A stretch of 64,000 nucleotides of DNA from Bryobacterales bacterium (lineage in GTDB: Bacteria; Acidobacteriota; Terriglobia; Bryobacterales; Bryobacteraceae). The translations under genes and the position numbers were made by a program. The stretch lies in assembly GCA_016713735.1 (NCBI GenBank), contig JADJOP010000004.1:248001-312000 (forward strand). Direction: 5' to 3'. Shown here one piece after another: positions 34,163 through 43,019 of the stretch. The number at the start of each line of letters is the position of its first letter. Positions within the stretch are counted from its first letter, which is position 1. Under the pieces are notes generated by a model. The model was given only the letters and a program-made list of their open reading frames with translations. It searched no databases and was not told the DNA's origin.

Positions 34163-34218
34163 AGAAAGGGGGAGATGGGGCCTTTCTGGGGGAGATGGGG
34201 GGACCGGGGAGATGGGGG
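34163..34218. repeat. Hairpin and three GGGAGATGGGG direct repeats upstream of the PfkB gene
   Basis: AGAAAGG at 34163-34169 can pair with CCTTTCT at 34181-34187 around an 11-base loop. The string GGGAGATGGGG occurs three times within about 50 bases. The elements sit 13 bases upstream of the kinase start in the 270-base gap shared with the divergent TIGR03437 gene. They may be regulatory; no known motif matches. Confidence 0.5.
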
Positions 34219-34348
34219 ACGAAGGCAGCGGTCAGTGGACGGTTGGGGTGCGGTGGGGGACGGAGCGGCGGCGGGCTACGGGGCTTTGAGCGGGTGTGTT
34301 TGGCGGTTCGATGAAACGGGAGTTGCGGCGTAGGCGTCTTCTCACTGG

Positions 34349-34354
34349 TATACT
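34349..34354 (+). promoter_or_regulatory. Candidate -10 box (TATACT) before the second TIGR03437 gene
   Basis: TATACT lies 67 bases before ATG 34421 in the divergent intergenic gap. No clear -35 was seen at usual spacing. Confidence 0.4.
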
Positions 34355-34420
34355 AAGGGATTGCCCCTCGGTCATGAGCGCAGACATGGTTGGTGGGGTT
34401 GTGTGTCCGGTTCAATTCGA

Positions 34421-37153
34421 ATGAGGCTCATCGCACTTTTTCTAACAAGCACCCTGATTGTGTCCGCGGCGGAGTTGTCCCTGACGACGGGGCAGGCCGC
34501 GCGGTTGGTGATCGGACAGCCGACGTTCACGGCGGCGACGCCCGGGGCGTCGGAGTCGCTGTTGGGGGCGATCAGCGGATTGGCGTACGCCAACGACACG
34601 CTGTTCGTCGTGGATTCCAACCGCATGGGAGCGACGCCGGTGAATCACCGTGTGTTGTTATTTCGGAATCTGAGCAACCAGCTTCCGGCCCCGGAGGCGG
34701 AGTTGGATGTAAATTTCAATCGCTGCCAGATCTGCGTGGGGGCGGCGGATGTGGTGTTGGGGCAGCCGGATTTCAGCGCGGCAGAGTTAAAGGCAGCGGC
34801 GGCGACGACGATGCGGACGCCGGGCGCGGTGGCCACGGACGGGCGGGTTCTGGCGGTATCGGATTCCGATAACAACCGGGTTCTGATCTGGCGTTCGATT
34901 CCGGCGACGAATCAGCAGCCTGCGGACGTTGTGCTGGGGCAGCCGGATTTCACGCGGGTGGTTCCGAACGATGGGGGCGGGTTCACGCCGAACAACCGGT
35001 CGATGCGCGGGCCTTCTGGTTTATGGATTCAGGATGGGCGGCTGTATGTGGCTGATTCGGGGAACAACCGGATTCTGATTTGGAACTCGATTCCGTCTTC
35101 CAACCACCAGCCGGCGGATTTGGTATTGGGCGCGCCGGACTTCAACACGGCGGTGCAGCCGGATCTGACGAAGGCCACAATTGACGCCAAGGCGACTACG
35201 CTGTTGACGCCGGTTTCGGTGACCAGCGACGGGCGGCGGGTGTTTGTGAGCGATCTGGGGCACAACCGGGTGTTGATTTGGAACACGCTGCCTTCGCGGA
35301 ATCAGCAGCCGGCCGATGTGGTGATCGGCCAGAAGACGATGGAGACGGCGGTTGCGAACAACGTGACGGAGTTGTGCGAGCCCGCGGATACGGACGATGA
35401 GGGGAATCCGTTGTATTTGCCGATGTGCGCGGCGACGATGGACTTTCCGCGGTATGCGCTGTCGGACGGGACGCGGCTGTTCATTGCCGATGGCGGGAAC
35501 GACCGGATTCTGGTGTACAACACGATTCCGACGGAAAACGGCAAAGCGGCGGACGCGGTGTTGGGGCAGGTTCGGGAAACGCTGAACACGGTTTCAGACT
35601 CGGCCGATCCGGATGGGATTGCGAGTTCGGGCGTGATCCGGACGCCGCTTTCGCTGGCCTTTGACGGGCGGAATTTGTATGCGAGCGATCCGTTCAACCG
35701 GCGCGTGATGGTGTTCACGTTTGCGGAGCGGCGGGTGCCGAACACGGGGGTGCGCAATTCGGCGAGCCGTGAGGTATTCGCGGTGGCGTCGGTGTCATTT
35801 GCCGGCGAAGTGAAGGAAAACGACGAGATCGAGGTCAAGATCCAAGACCGGTCGTACAAGTACAAGGCTGCGAAGGACGATACGTTCGGGAAGTTGATTG
35901 ACGGGATCGTAGAGGCGATCAACGGGGCCAACAGCGGGGCGGGCGATCCGGATGTGCTGGCCACGCCGAACAAGGCGCTGTTTGCGATCATCTTCACGGC
36001 GAGGGTGGCGGGCGCGCCGGGCAACGATGTGGAGTTTACAGTAACGCAGACTTCGGGCACGACGATTGTTCCGACGACATCGGGAGCGTTCCTGACGGGC
36101 GGTCAGGATGCGGCCAAGATTGCTCCGGGAACGGTGGTGGCGATTCTGGGCGAGGATCTGGCTGATGAGACGGCCTCGGCGCCGGAGAACGCGGAGCAGT
36201 TGCCGCGCGAGCTGGGGGGGGTGCAGGTGTACTTCGACGGGATACGGGCGCCGCTGTATTGGGTGTCGCCGACGGAGATCCGGGCGCAGATGCCGTGGGA
36301 AGTGAGAGGCTCGCAGAGCGCGAACGCGATTGTGCGGACGGTGCGGCGGGATGGGCGGACGATTTCGGTGACGAGCGCGATTTCGGTGCCGCTGGTGGCG
36401 CAGAATCCGGGGATCTATGCCGAGGAAGGCGTGGCTGATCCGCGGCCTGGGATTGTGCTGCATGGGAGTTCGTTTGCGACGGGTACGGTGTCGGTGGACG
36501 GCTCGATCCGGGCAGGCGACGTGGCGACGGTGACGATTGAAGACCGGAAGTATGAGTACACCGTGGTGGAAGGGGATACGCTGGCATCGGTACGGGACAG
36601 GCTGATTGAACAGATCAACCAGGATCCGAAGGTGGAGGCGTTTCCGGCGGCGGCGTTCACGCGCATCCGGTTGCGGGCGAGGGTGGCGGGTCCTGAGTTC
36701 AACGGGCTGGCGATTGGCGGCAGTTCGCGGGATGGCGACGAAGTGATCATCACGGCAACGAACTCGCAATTGTGCTGTGCCAATACGGCTGGGGCGCGGG
36801 TGACCGAGGATAATCCGGCTGTGCCGGGTGAGACGATCATTGTGCTGGCGACGGGGCTGGGGGGCGTAAAGCCGGAAGAAGCTGGTTACCAGCAGGTGAC
36901 GGGTAGGATCTATGAGGGCGAAGCTCTGAACGATCCGCTGGAGTTTGTGAGTTCACTGGCCGGGAGCAAGACGGCGAACGTGCTGTCGGCGGGATTGATG
37001 CCGGGAACAGTGGGGCTGTATCAGGTGGTGCTTGAGTTGAACTCAGACCTGCCGACGAATCCGCAGACGCAGATGACGATTGCGCAGGACATTTATGTCA
37101 GCAATATTGTGACGTTCCCGATTTTCAATCCGAACCCGAGCGCGACGAACTAG
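34421..37153 (+). CDS. Secreted NHL-repeat protein with two phage-tail-like modules and TIGR03437 domain
   Basis: From ATG 34421 (signal peptide MRLIALFLTSTLIVSA) the 910-residue protein has NHL-like repeats at about 20-430 (NNRVLIWRSIPATNQQPADV and similar, about five copies). A module at about 460-555 contains IEVKIQDRSYKYKAAKDDT, and a related one at about 690-780 contains TIEDRKYEYTVVEGDTLASV. A TIGR03437 domain (GTVVAILGEDLADETAS, PTEIRAQMPWEV) lies between them. The modules recall segments of the tail protein at 57927. It is probably surface-exposed; function unknown. Confidence 0.85.
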   Translation: MRLIALFLTSTLIVSAAELSLTTGQAARLVIGQPTFTAATPGASESLLGAISGLAYANDTLFVVDSNRMGATPVNHRVLLFRNLSNQLPAPEAELDVNFNRCQICVGAADVVLGQPDFSAAELKAAAATTMRTPGAVATDGRVLAVSDSDNNRVLIWRSIPATNQQPADVVLGQPDFTRVVPNDGGGFTPNNRSMRGPSGLWIQDGRLYVADSGNNRILIWNSIPSSNHQPADLVLGAPDFNTAVQPDLTKATIDAKATTLLTPVSVTSDGRRVFVSDLGHNRVLIWNTLPSRNQQPADVVIGQKTMETAVANNVTELCEPADTDDEGNPLYLPMCAATMDFPRYALSDGTRLFIADGGNDRILVYNTIPTENGKAADAVLGQVRETLNTVSDSADPDGIASSGVIRTPLSLAFDGRNLYASDPFNRRVMVFTFAERRVPNTGVRNSASREVFAVASVSFAGEVKENDEIEVKIQDRSYKYKAAKDDTFGKLIDGIVEAINGANSGAGDPDVLATPNKALFAIIFTARVAGAPGNDVEFTVTQTSGTTIVPTTSGAFLTGGQDAAKIAPGTVVAILGEDLADETASAPENAEQLPRELGGVQVYFDGIRAPLYWVSPTEIRAQMPWEVRGSQSANAIVRTVRRDGRTISVTSAISVPLVAQNPGIYAEEGVADPRPGIVLHGSSFATGTVSVDGSIRAGDVATVTIEDRKYEYTVVEGDTLASVRDRLIEQINQDPKVEAFPAAAFTRIRLRARVAGPEFNGLAIGGSSRDGDEVIITATNSQLCCANTAGARVTEDNPAVPGETIIVLATGLGGVKPEEAGYQQVTGRIYEGEALNDPLEFVSSLAGSKTANVLSAGLMPGTVGLYQVVLELNSDLPTNPQTQMTIAQDIYVSNIVTFPIFNPNPSATN

Positions 37154-37747
37154 GGGGGCGCGGGCGCCAGCCGAGGAGCAGTACACCATCTGGGGCCTTA
37201 CCGCTCCGTTCCCGCCGCGGCTCAGCTTGATGTGTGCGATTGGGGTGGTGTGTGGGTGTGGGTTGGTGTGTGCGAGCGGGTGGTGCTTGCGCGTGGGTCG
37301 TTGTGGCTCTGGGGCGGTGGTTGCGTGGGGTCGGGGCGGTGGGGAGCGCACGGGGATTCGATTCCGATTTGGCTTGCGGGCCGGAGGGGTGTCCGGGGTT
37401 CGCGATGGGTTCGATTGGGTTCGTTTAGTGGGCGGGGTGAGGAGGTAGAGGGCGGGGGCGGAGAGAAGGCGGCGGGCGATGGCGGACGGAGGGTGGGAGG
37501 TGAGGCGGCAGGTGCGTGGGCCCTGGCAGCCGTCGACGGAGAGGCCGTTGGGAGACTGTGAGACGCGGTAGGCACGGAGAGATCCCTGTTCGGCGGCGAG
37601 GCGATCGAGGGGCCAGTCGGAGTCCGCGATGAGATGGAGTTGGCCGGTAGGCTGGATGAGCAGGGTGTAAGGGGTTGGCGAGGGGGACTGGGTGGCGGTT
37701 TCGAGGATGGCGGAGGCGTCGTGGAGGAAGGGGTCGCGTGCCGGCAT
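37043..37747 (-). CDS. Hypothetical protein, plausible only in its first half
   Basis: Starting at ATG 37747 (MPARDPFLHDASAILETATQ) the first 100 or so residues look like a real protein (TLLIQPTGQLHLIADSDWPL, SLRAYRVSQSPNGLSVDG). The rest is proline/arginine-rich and overlaps the end of the preceding gene by 111 bases, so the true stop is probably nearer 37425 after an indel. The plus strand of this gap is G/T-rich and shows no gene. Function unknown. Confidence 0.4.
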   Translation of the reverse strand: MPARDPFLHDASAILETATQSPSPTPYTLLIQPTGQLHLIADSDWPLDRLAAEQGSLRAYRVSQSPNGLSVDGCQGPRTCRLTSHPPSAIARRLLSAPALYLLTPPTKRTQSNPSRTPDTPPARKPNRNRIPVRSPPPRPHATTAPEPQRPTRKHHPLAHTNPHPHTTPIAHIKLSRGGNGAVRPQMVYCSSAGARAPLVRRARVRIENRERHNIADINVLRNRHLRLRIRRQV

Positions 37748-37800
37748 CACACTGTACATTTCGGAACGGGCGGGGCCGGCTTGAGGGAAACTGGTAGGCG

Positions 37801-39302
37801 ATGCGAGTACTGGCGGTGATTTTGTGCGCGGCGGGGATGTGTTGGGGGCAAGGGATCGAGGCCCGTGTGGAGGGGTTGCTGGCGAAGTATCCGGCGGTAG
37901 CGAAGGGAAGTTGGGGGGCGTATGCGGTGGATCTGGGGACAGGGGCGGTGGTGTTTGCACGCGAGGCGGACCGTACGTTTGTGCCGGCATCGAACAACAA
38001 GCTGTTTGCGAGTGGGTATGCGTTGAGCAAGTTGGGGCCGGAGCACCGGTTTGTGACGCGGGTAGTGGCGGCGAAGGCTGTGGATGGGCAGGGAGTGGTG
38101 GACGGGGACCTGGTGCTGGAGGGGGGCGGAGACCCGTCGCTTTCCGGGCGTGAGTGGCCGTACCGAAGGAACGGGAACTGGCGAGAGGCGTATGCGCCGT
38201 TGGAGGAGATGGCGGGGCAGGTGTGGGAGCGGGGGGTGCGGCGGATACGCGGGGATGTGGTGGGGGATGACCGGGCGTATGTGCATGAGCCGTTTCCGCC
38301 GGGCTGGGGGATGGACGATACGCTCTATGACTACGGCGCGCCGGTGAGCGCGCTGGTGGTGCACGACAATTATGTGACGGTGAGGTTGGAGGCGGGGCAG
38401 GCTGGGGAGGTGGCGCATGTGCGGGTGATTCCGGAGGGGGGCTACTTTCAGATTGTCAATCGGACGGTATCGGTGGCGGCGGGGCGTTCGAGTGTGACCG
38501 AACGGCGGAGTGGGGATGGACGGGTGATTGAGTTAGAGGGGAGGGTTGCGGCGGGGTCGCCGGTGGCAATGGGGATTGCGCTGGATGATCCGGCGCGGTA
38601 TGCGGCACATGTATTCCGGCGGTTGCTGCAGGCGAGGGGGATTGTGGTGGAGGGCGAGGCTCGGGCGAGGCACCGCTATGAGGCGGAGGCGGCGGGGGCT
38701 GGGGCGGAGGTGGGCGCGGAGGGGGTGGAACTGGCGCGGAGGAGTTCGCCGCCGATGGCGGAGGTGGTGCAGATGACGAATAAGTTGAGCCAGAACCTGT
38801 ATGCCGAGTTGTTGCTGCGTGAGGCTGCGCGGGTGGAGGGAAAGAGCGGATCGAGGAGGGCGGCGATTGCGGGGTTGGGGGGATGGCTGAGAGGGCTGGG
38901 GGTGAAGGGGAGGAGTTTTCGTTTTTTGATGGTTCAGGGTTGACGCGGCTGGCGCTGGTGTCGCCGCAGGCAGTGATGAAGGTGTTGCAGGCGATGGCGG
39001 CGGGGCCGAGCCGGGAGGCGTGGTGGAACTCGTTGCCGGTTGGCGGGGAGGATGGGACGCTGTCGCGGCGGTTCAAGGGCTGGAAGGGGGGCGTGGTGAG
39101 GGCGAAGACGGGGACGCTGAGCCATGTGACGGGGTTGTCGGGGTATGTGGAGGCGGCGGACGGACGGACGATTGCGTTCTGAGTTCTGGCCAACAATGCG
39201 AACGCGAACGCGGCGGGGATCCGAGGGTTCGTGGATGGGCTGGTGGTGGCGCTGGCCGAGGAGGGTGCGGTGCGGGGTGCGGGCGGTTCGAGATTACAAT
39301 AG
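37801..39302 (+). pseudogene. dacB: D-alanyl-D-alanine carboxypeptidase/endopeptidase (DacB, PBP4-type), disrupted
   Basis: All three penicillin-binding motifs are present: SNNK at residues 64-67, SQN (NKLSQNLYAELL) and KTG (VRAKTGTLSHVTGLSG). The product would be a peptidoglycan peptidase with a signal peptide, about 500 residues long. Two lesions occur: a missing base in the T run at 38922-38927, which moves the reading frame, and an in-frame TGA at 39180-39182 in AF-stop-VLANNANANA, close to the C-terminus. The frame then runs to a stop at 39300-39302. With two lesions it may be a pseudogene, unless both are read errors. Confidence 0.82.
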
Positions 39303-39735
39303 AAGGTGGAGACTGCGATGCCAATTTTCGAGTATGTGTGCGAAGACTGTGGGACGAAGTTTGAGAAGCTGGTGCGGAATGGGGTGACGGTGGCATGCCC
39401 GAAGTGCGGGCAGGATCACTTGAAGCAGCAGTTTTCCACCTTTGCCGCGAAGGCGGAGAGTGGAGCGCCGGAACCGCAGATGGGCGGTTGCGGGGCGCGC
39501 CGGCGGAGGTGAGGGCGGCGGCGGCTCGCGGGAAGTCGACTGGGAGCACGTAGAAGAAAGCCCCGGCGCGGGAGGAACGGAAGAGGAGCCCGCCGACGTA
39601 GTAGTCGACCTCGATGGCGTAGTCGATGCCGGCCTGATCGAGGAGGGCCTCGACGCGCTGCGAGTGACGAAGTTTTTTGCCGATGTAGAGGAGATCGAGT
39701 TCCTGATCGCCGAAGAACTCAGGTGATTGGCGCAC
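39073..39735 (-). CDS. Hypothetical protein; only the N-terminal ~85 codons look genuine
   Basis: From GTG 39735 the sequence MRQSPEFFGDQELDLLYIGK continues as KLRHSQRVEALLDQAGIDYA and VDYYVGGLLFRSSRAGAFFY. The short alpha/beta pattern is like DUF2007-type signal-transducing proteins, a loose resemblance only. After about residue 85 the frame becomes proline-rich, runs antisense through fmdB and the end of dacB, and stops at 39073. The true end is probably near 39480, with the reading frame lost by an indel. Confidence 0.4.
   Translation of the reverse strand: MRQSPEFFGDQELDLLYIGKKLRHSQRVEALLDQAGIDYAIEVDYYVGGLLFRSSRAGAFFYVLPVDFPRAAAALTSAGAPRNRPSAVPALHSPPSRQRWKTAASSDPARTSGMPPSPHSAPASQTSSHSLRTHTRKLASQSPPSIVISNRPHPAPHPPRPAPPPAHPRTLGSPPRSRSHCWPELRTQSSVRPPPPHTPTTPSHGSASPSSPSPRPPSSP
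39318..39512 (+). CDS. FmdB-type zinc-ribbon protein
   Basis: A 64-residue protein from ATG 39318, preceded by GAAGGTGGAG. MPIFEYVCEDCGTKFEKLV contains Cys8 and Cys11, and ACPKCG holds Cys27 and Cys30, making the FmdB/regulatory zinc-ribbon pattern. The C-terminus (GGCGARRRR) is shorter than the Gly/Cys-rich tail common in the family. Function of the family is unclear. It follows dacB by 15 bases. Confidence 0.85.
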   Translation: MPIFEYVCEDCGTKFEKLVRNGVTVACPKCGQDHLKQQFSTFAAKAESGAPEPQMGGCGARRRR

Positions 39736-39780
39736 GTTTCTCCAGTGTAGCTGGTGAGAGGCGGTGGCCGGTTGCGGATC

Positions 39781-40744
39781 CTAGTAGAGGATCTGCGGGG
39801 GGACGATGAGGCCGAAGTTGAGGAAGCCGCCGAGGAGGCTGTCGCGTTCGGTGATGGAGACCCAGTCGAGGGCGGCACGCTCGCCGTTTTCGGCGAAGAA
39901 GCCGACGCCACCGCGTTTCCAGGCGGCGATCGTTCCAGGCGTCGACCAACTGACCATTGACGAGGGTGGTGAACTTATCGCCGTGGACGGTAAGCTGGAC
40001 GTCGTAGGCCTTTCCGGGCTGGATATTGATGGGGATGGGCAACTGGACACGGGAGACGTTGCGTCCGCCGACGGTGGCCCAGCGGGCGATTTCGGCGCGC
40101 AGACTATCCTTATTGCGGGAGACGATGAGCTTGGCTCCGTAGTAGTTGTCGTCGTCCTGAGCGCGGTAGGCCCAGCCGACAGCTTTGGATTCGATGCGTG
40201 TTTGGAACTTGAGTTGATAGTCGGTGAGGGTGAGGGTGGGTTTCCAGAGCTTCATGGCGGCGGGGTAGATAGCTCCCGCCTTGATGACCCAATCTTCGGC
40301 GCGGGTTCCGTCGGCGTCCAGGACGGGGTTGGCGCTTTGCCAATCGCGGAGGTCCATGCTGAACTCTTCGCGGAGGCGGATGGACCCCTTAAAAGGAAGG
40401 GCGCGGGTGAGGCGGTCGCCCAAGCCGGCCGTGGGGGGCAGGTAGCTGATGGGGGATTTGGGCAAGGCCTGATCGGCATGGGGCAGCAGGAGCGTCAAGG
40501 CGAGTGTGATGACGACGAGGAGGACGCCGGAGCCGACGCCGAAGCTGGCCTGGGACTTTTTGTCGCTGCCGTGGATTTCGTTTGCCGTGACGACCCAGCC
40601 GTCTTCATAGTCGACGGAACTGCCGCGTGCGAGCCGGGCCGAGTACATGCGCTTGGCGCGGAGGCGGTGGTCGTCGGAGCAGAATTGGCGGTCCTGGAAA
40701 CTCCGGAGAAGGCCGATTCGTTTCCCGCAGTGTAAACAGCGCAT
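39781..40744 (-). pseudogene. Zinc-ribbon, membrane-anchored protein with DUF1080-like domain, frameshift
   Basis: From ATG 40744 the protein has a short N-terminal zinc-binding segment (Cys3, Cys6, Cys22, His26), a membrane helix at about 72-92 (GVLLVVITLALTLLL) and an extracytoplasmic beta-sandwich resembling DUF1080 (EFSMDLRDWQSANPVL, WAYRAQDDDNYYGAKLIVSR). At about 39919 one extra base shifts the frame; restoring it gives GGVGFFAENGERAALDWVSI and an end at FGLIVPPQILY, the usual finish of this fold. The gene is single and divergent from DinB. A sensory or surface role is only a guess. Confidence 0.72.
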
Positions 40745-40890
40745 CGCCTTTTCCTTTCTCCCCAAACCCAGGGCCACTCAACTTAACGGAGGCTGGACTG
40801 GTGAAGTACGCCTCTGTGTTCTACGACCACATAGTATCAGCGAACGGGCAATAGTCCATATGGATAGGTAGTCTCTAAGGGAAAACTAAG

Positions 40891-40919
40891 GTGATTCGTG
40901 CTCAGATCAGGTGAATCAC
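40891..40919. promoter_or_regulatory. Inverted repeat GTGATTC ... GAATCAC
   Basis: GTGATTC (40891-40897) and GAATCAC (40913-40919) are a perfect 7-bp inverted repeat with a 15-base spacer. The size would suit a dimeric regulator operator for one of the divergent genes; no known site matches. Confidence 0.4.
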
Positions 40920-41079
40920 TTGGTAAGGTGTGTGCCATTGGCCCGCCATGCTAGGGCCGGAACCTCGCTTGCTGAATGAGGCTACGACCTAACCTAGAGA
41001 TCGACCGTGGGGGTGGGAAACTACAGGCAAAGAAAGAGGGAAGTGGCGGGGAGGGTGGGTGAAGGGGCTTGGGGATTGG

Positions 41080-41085
41080 TAGAAT
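41080..41085 (+). promoter_or_regulatory. Candidate -10 box (TAGAAT) before the DinB gene
   Basis: TAGAAT lies 24 bases before ATG 41110, followed by an AGGAG ribosome site about six bases from the start codon. Confidence 0.4.
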
Positions 41086-41109
41086 AGAAGGTTCACGAGG
41101 AGTTTGCCG

Positions 41110-41712
41110 ATGCCGCTGCCGGTGCGCGCCGAAGAGCGCAAGTTAAATCCAGAGATTGAACGTCTTTTGTATCAGGTGGATGTGGTGGTCCAGGAGGCCG
41201 AAGGGCTTGTGGACAAGATCGACGTTGGGCAGTTTAACTGGTCGCCTGGCAAGGGGCGTTGGAGCATTGCGGAGAATCTGGATCATCTGAATGTGACGAA
41301 CGGGCTGATGATGGCTGCCTTTTCGGCGGCGGTGACGAAGGCGAGGGGGGAGGGCCGGCTGGGGGTGGGTCCGTTCACGTACGGATTCTTATCTCGTTGG
41401 TTTTACAGGAATATACAGCCGCCGGTGCGGGGCCGGTTCAGCGCGCCGAAGAAGTTTCAGCCGCGTCTGACAGGGGGCGTGGGGGTGGAGCCGGGAGTGG
41501 TGATGGAGGAGTTCCGGGCATCGCATGAACGGTTGAAGCAGTTGTTGGTGTCGGCGGATGGGGTGGATCTGGCGGCGGTGAAGGTGGAGTCGCCGGCGAT
41601 GAGCCTTTTCAAGTATGAGTTAGGCATGGGGTTCTGGATCCTGTGCGGGCACGACCGGCGGCACCTGTGGCATGCGCGGAACGTACGCAACCACGCACAG
41701 TTTCCGAAGTAG
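41110..41712 (+). CDS. DinB-family protein
   Basis: A 200-residue four-helix protein from ATG 41110 with AGGAG upstream (a TTG two codons earlier is possible). The DinB-like metal-site histidines are at NLDHLNV and in HDRRHLWHARNV, near the ends of helices. DinB-like proteins bind zinc or nickel; many are thiol-transferases or stress proteins. The substrate here is unknown. It precedes the oxidoreductase gene by 40 bases. Confidence 0.85.
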   Translation: MPLPVRAEERKLNPEIERLLYQVDVVVQEAEGLVDKIDVGQFNWSPGKGRWSIAENLDHLNVTNGLMMAAFSAAVTKARGEGRLGVGPFTYGFLSRWFYRNIQPPVRGRFSAPKKFQPRLTGGVGVEPGVVMEEFRASHERLKQLLVSADGVDLAAVKVESPAMSLFKYELGMGFWILCGHDRRHLWHARNVRNHAQFPK

Positions 41713-41752
41713 AGAGCCGGCGCGGGTGCGTTTGGTAGGATAAGGGGGCATT

Positions 41753-42955
41753 ATGCAGGATTCACGCAGGCAATTTCTCGGAACGGTGGCGAGCGGGCTG
41801 GCGACGAGCCTGGCGCCGGAGCGCGTGTTGGGGGCGAACGAGCGGATTCGATTGGGGATTATTGGTCCGGGCGCTAGGGGAATGGAACTGGTGAGAGAGG
41901 CGATGGGGTGTGCGAACACGGAGTTCGTGGCCTTCGCCGACATCTACACGCGGCGGCTGGAGGAAGCCAAGCAGGTGGCGCCCGGTGCGAAGACGTATCT
42001 GAATTACCGGGACCTGCTGGAGAACAAGGATGTGGACGCGGTGTTGATTGCGACGCCGCAGCATCTGCACTGTGAGCATTTCACTGCGGCTTTGCAGGCT
42101 GGCAAGCACGTCTACCAAGAGAAGACGATGGCGTTCACGGTGGAGCACGCCAAGAAGATGCGGGCGGCGCACCAGGCGGCGCCGAAGCAGGTGGTGCAGA
42201 TCGGTCACCAGAGCTGTTCGTTCGGGATGGTGAAGGACGCCGAGGGATTTGTGCAGTCGGGCAAGTTGGGCAAGGTGACGGCGATCCATGCGCACATGTA
42301 CCGGAACACGCCGCATGGGAAGCCGCAGTGGTCGCGGCCGACGTATCCGGACATGACGCCGGAGAATCTGCTGTGGAAGAGCTTTTTGGGAGATGCCCCG
42401 AGTGTGGGGTTTGACGCGAACCGGTACATCAACTGGCGATTTTACTGGGACTACTCGGGTGGGAATGTGTATGAGAATATGTGCCACCAGGTTGCCTTCT
42501 GGTATCGCGTGATGAAGCTGAACATCCCGAAAGCGGTGACGATGGTGGGCGGGGTGTATTTGTGGAAGGACGGGCGTGAGGTTCCGGACACGATGAACGT
42601 GTCGATGGAATTGCCGGAAGAGATCCTGTTCACGTGGGACTCCGGGTTTGGCAACAACCACTTTGGTTCAGACGAAGCGATCCTGGGGACGGATGGTACG
42701 GTGCTGAAGGGCCAGCGCGTGGAATTCGTGCCGCAGAAGGTGAATGCCCCGAACGAAAGGCCGGTGACGGGGACGACGCCGAATGCGCCGCGGGCACACA
42801 TGCAGAACTTCCTGGACGCAATTCGGGGGACGGCGACGGTGAATTGTCCGGTGGAGATCGGGTACCGGGTTTCGATCGCATGCAGAATGGCTGTGGAAAG
42901 CTACAGACAAGGGCGGACGATGCGGTGGGATGCGGCGAAAGAAGAGATTTTGTAG
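41753..42955 (+). CDS. Tat-exported Gfo/Idh/MocA oxidoreductase
   Basis: A 400-residue protein with a twin-arginine signal (SRRQFLGTVASGLATSLAP). The Rossmann domain follows (RIRLGIIGPGARGMELVREA, DVDAVLIATPQHLHCEHF) and the catalytic EKTMAF motif with Lys near residue 120. The C-terminal half has the alpha/beta fold of Gfo/Idh/MocA enzymes (NYINWRFYWDYSGGNVYENM-like segment, DEAILGTDGTV). Family members use NAD(P) on sugars or inositol. The periplasmic location and many paralogues are typical of Acidobacteria. A TAGGAT -10-like site and an AAGGGG ribosome site lie upstream. Confidence 0.9.
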   Translation: MQDSRRQFLGTVASGLATSLAPERVLGANERIRLGIIGPGARGMELVREAMGCANTEFVAFADIYTRRLEEAKQVAPGAKTYLNYRDLLENKDVDAVLIATPQHLHCEHFTAALQAGKHVYQEKTMAFTVEHAKKMRAAHQAAPKQVVQIGHQSCSFGMVKDAEGFVQSGKLGKVTAIHAHMYRNTPHGKPQWSRPTYPDMTPENLLWKSFLGDAPSVGFDANRYINWRFYWDYSGGNVYENMCHQVAFWYRVMKLNIPKAVTMVGGVYLWKDGREVPDTMNVSMELPEEILFTWDSGFGNNHFGSDEAILGTDGTVLKGQRVEFVPQKVNAPNERPVTGTTPNAPRAHMQNFLDAIRGTATVNCPVEIGYRVSIACRMAVESYRQGRTMRWDAAKEEIL

Positions 42956-43019
42956 AGAGTATTAGAAGCGATGAGAGGCGCGTGAGGGGGGCGGCGGTTA
43001 CGGCTTCACGTTGCGGGGA

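Larger units (their letters stand above)
40745..41109. other. 365-base intergenic gap, two inverted repeats, no gene seen
   Basis: The gap between the divergent zinc-ribbon and DinB genes shows no coding frame with family features. It holds a 7-bp inverted repeat at 40891-40919, a small GGCCC/GGGCC hairpin at 40940-40958, and the candidate -10 box of dinB. The sequence is less G-rich than the flanking genes. Confidence 0.6.
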
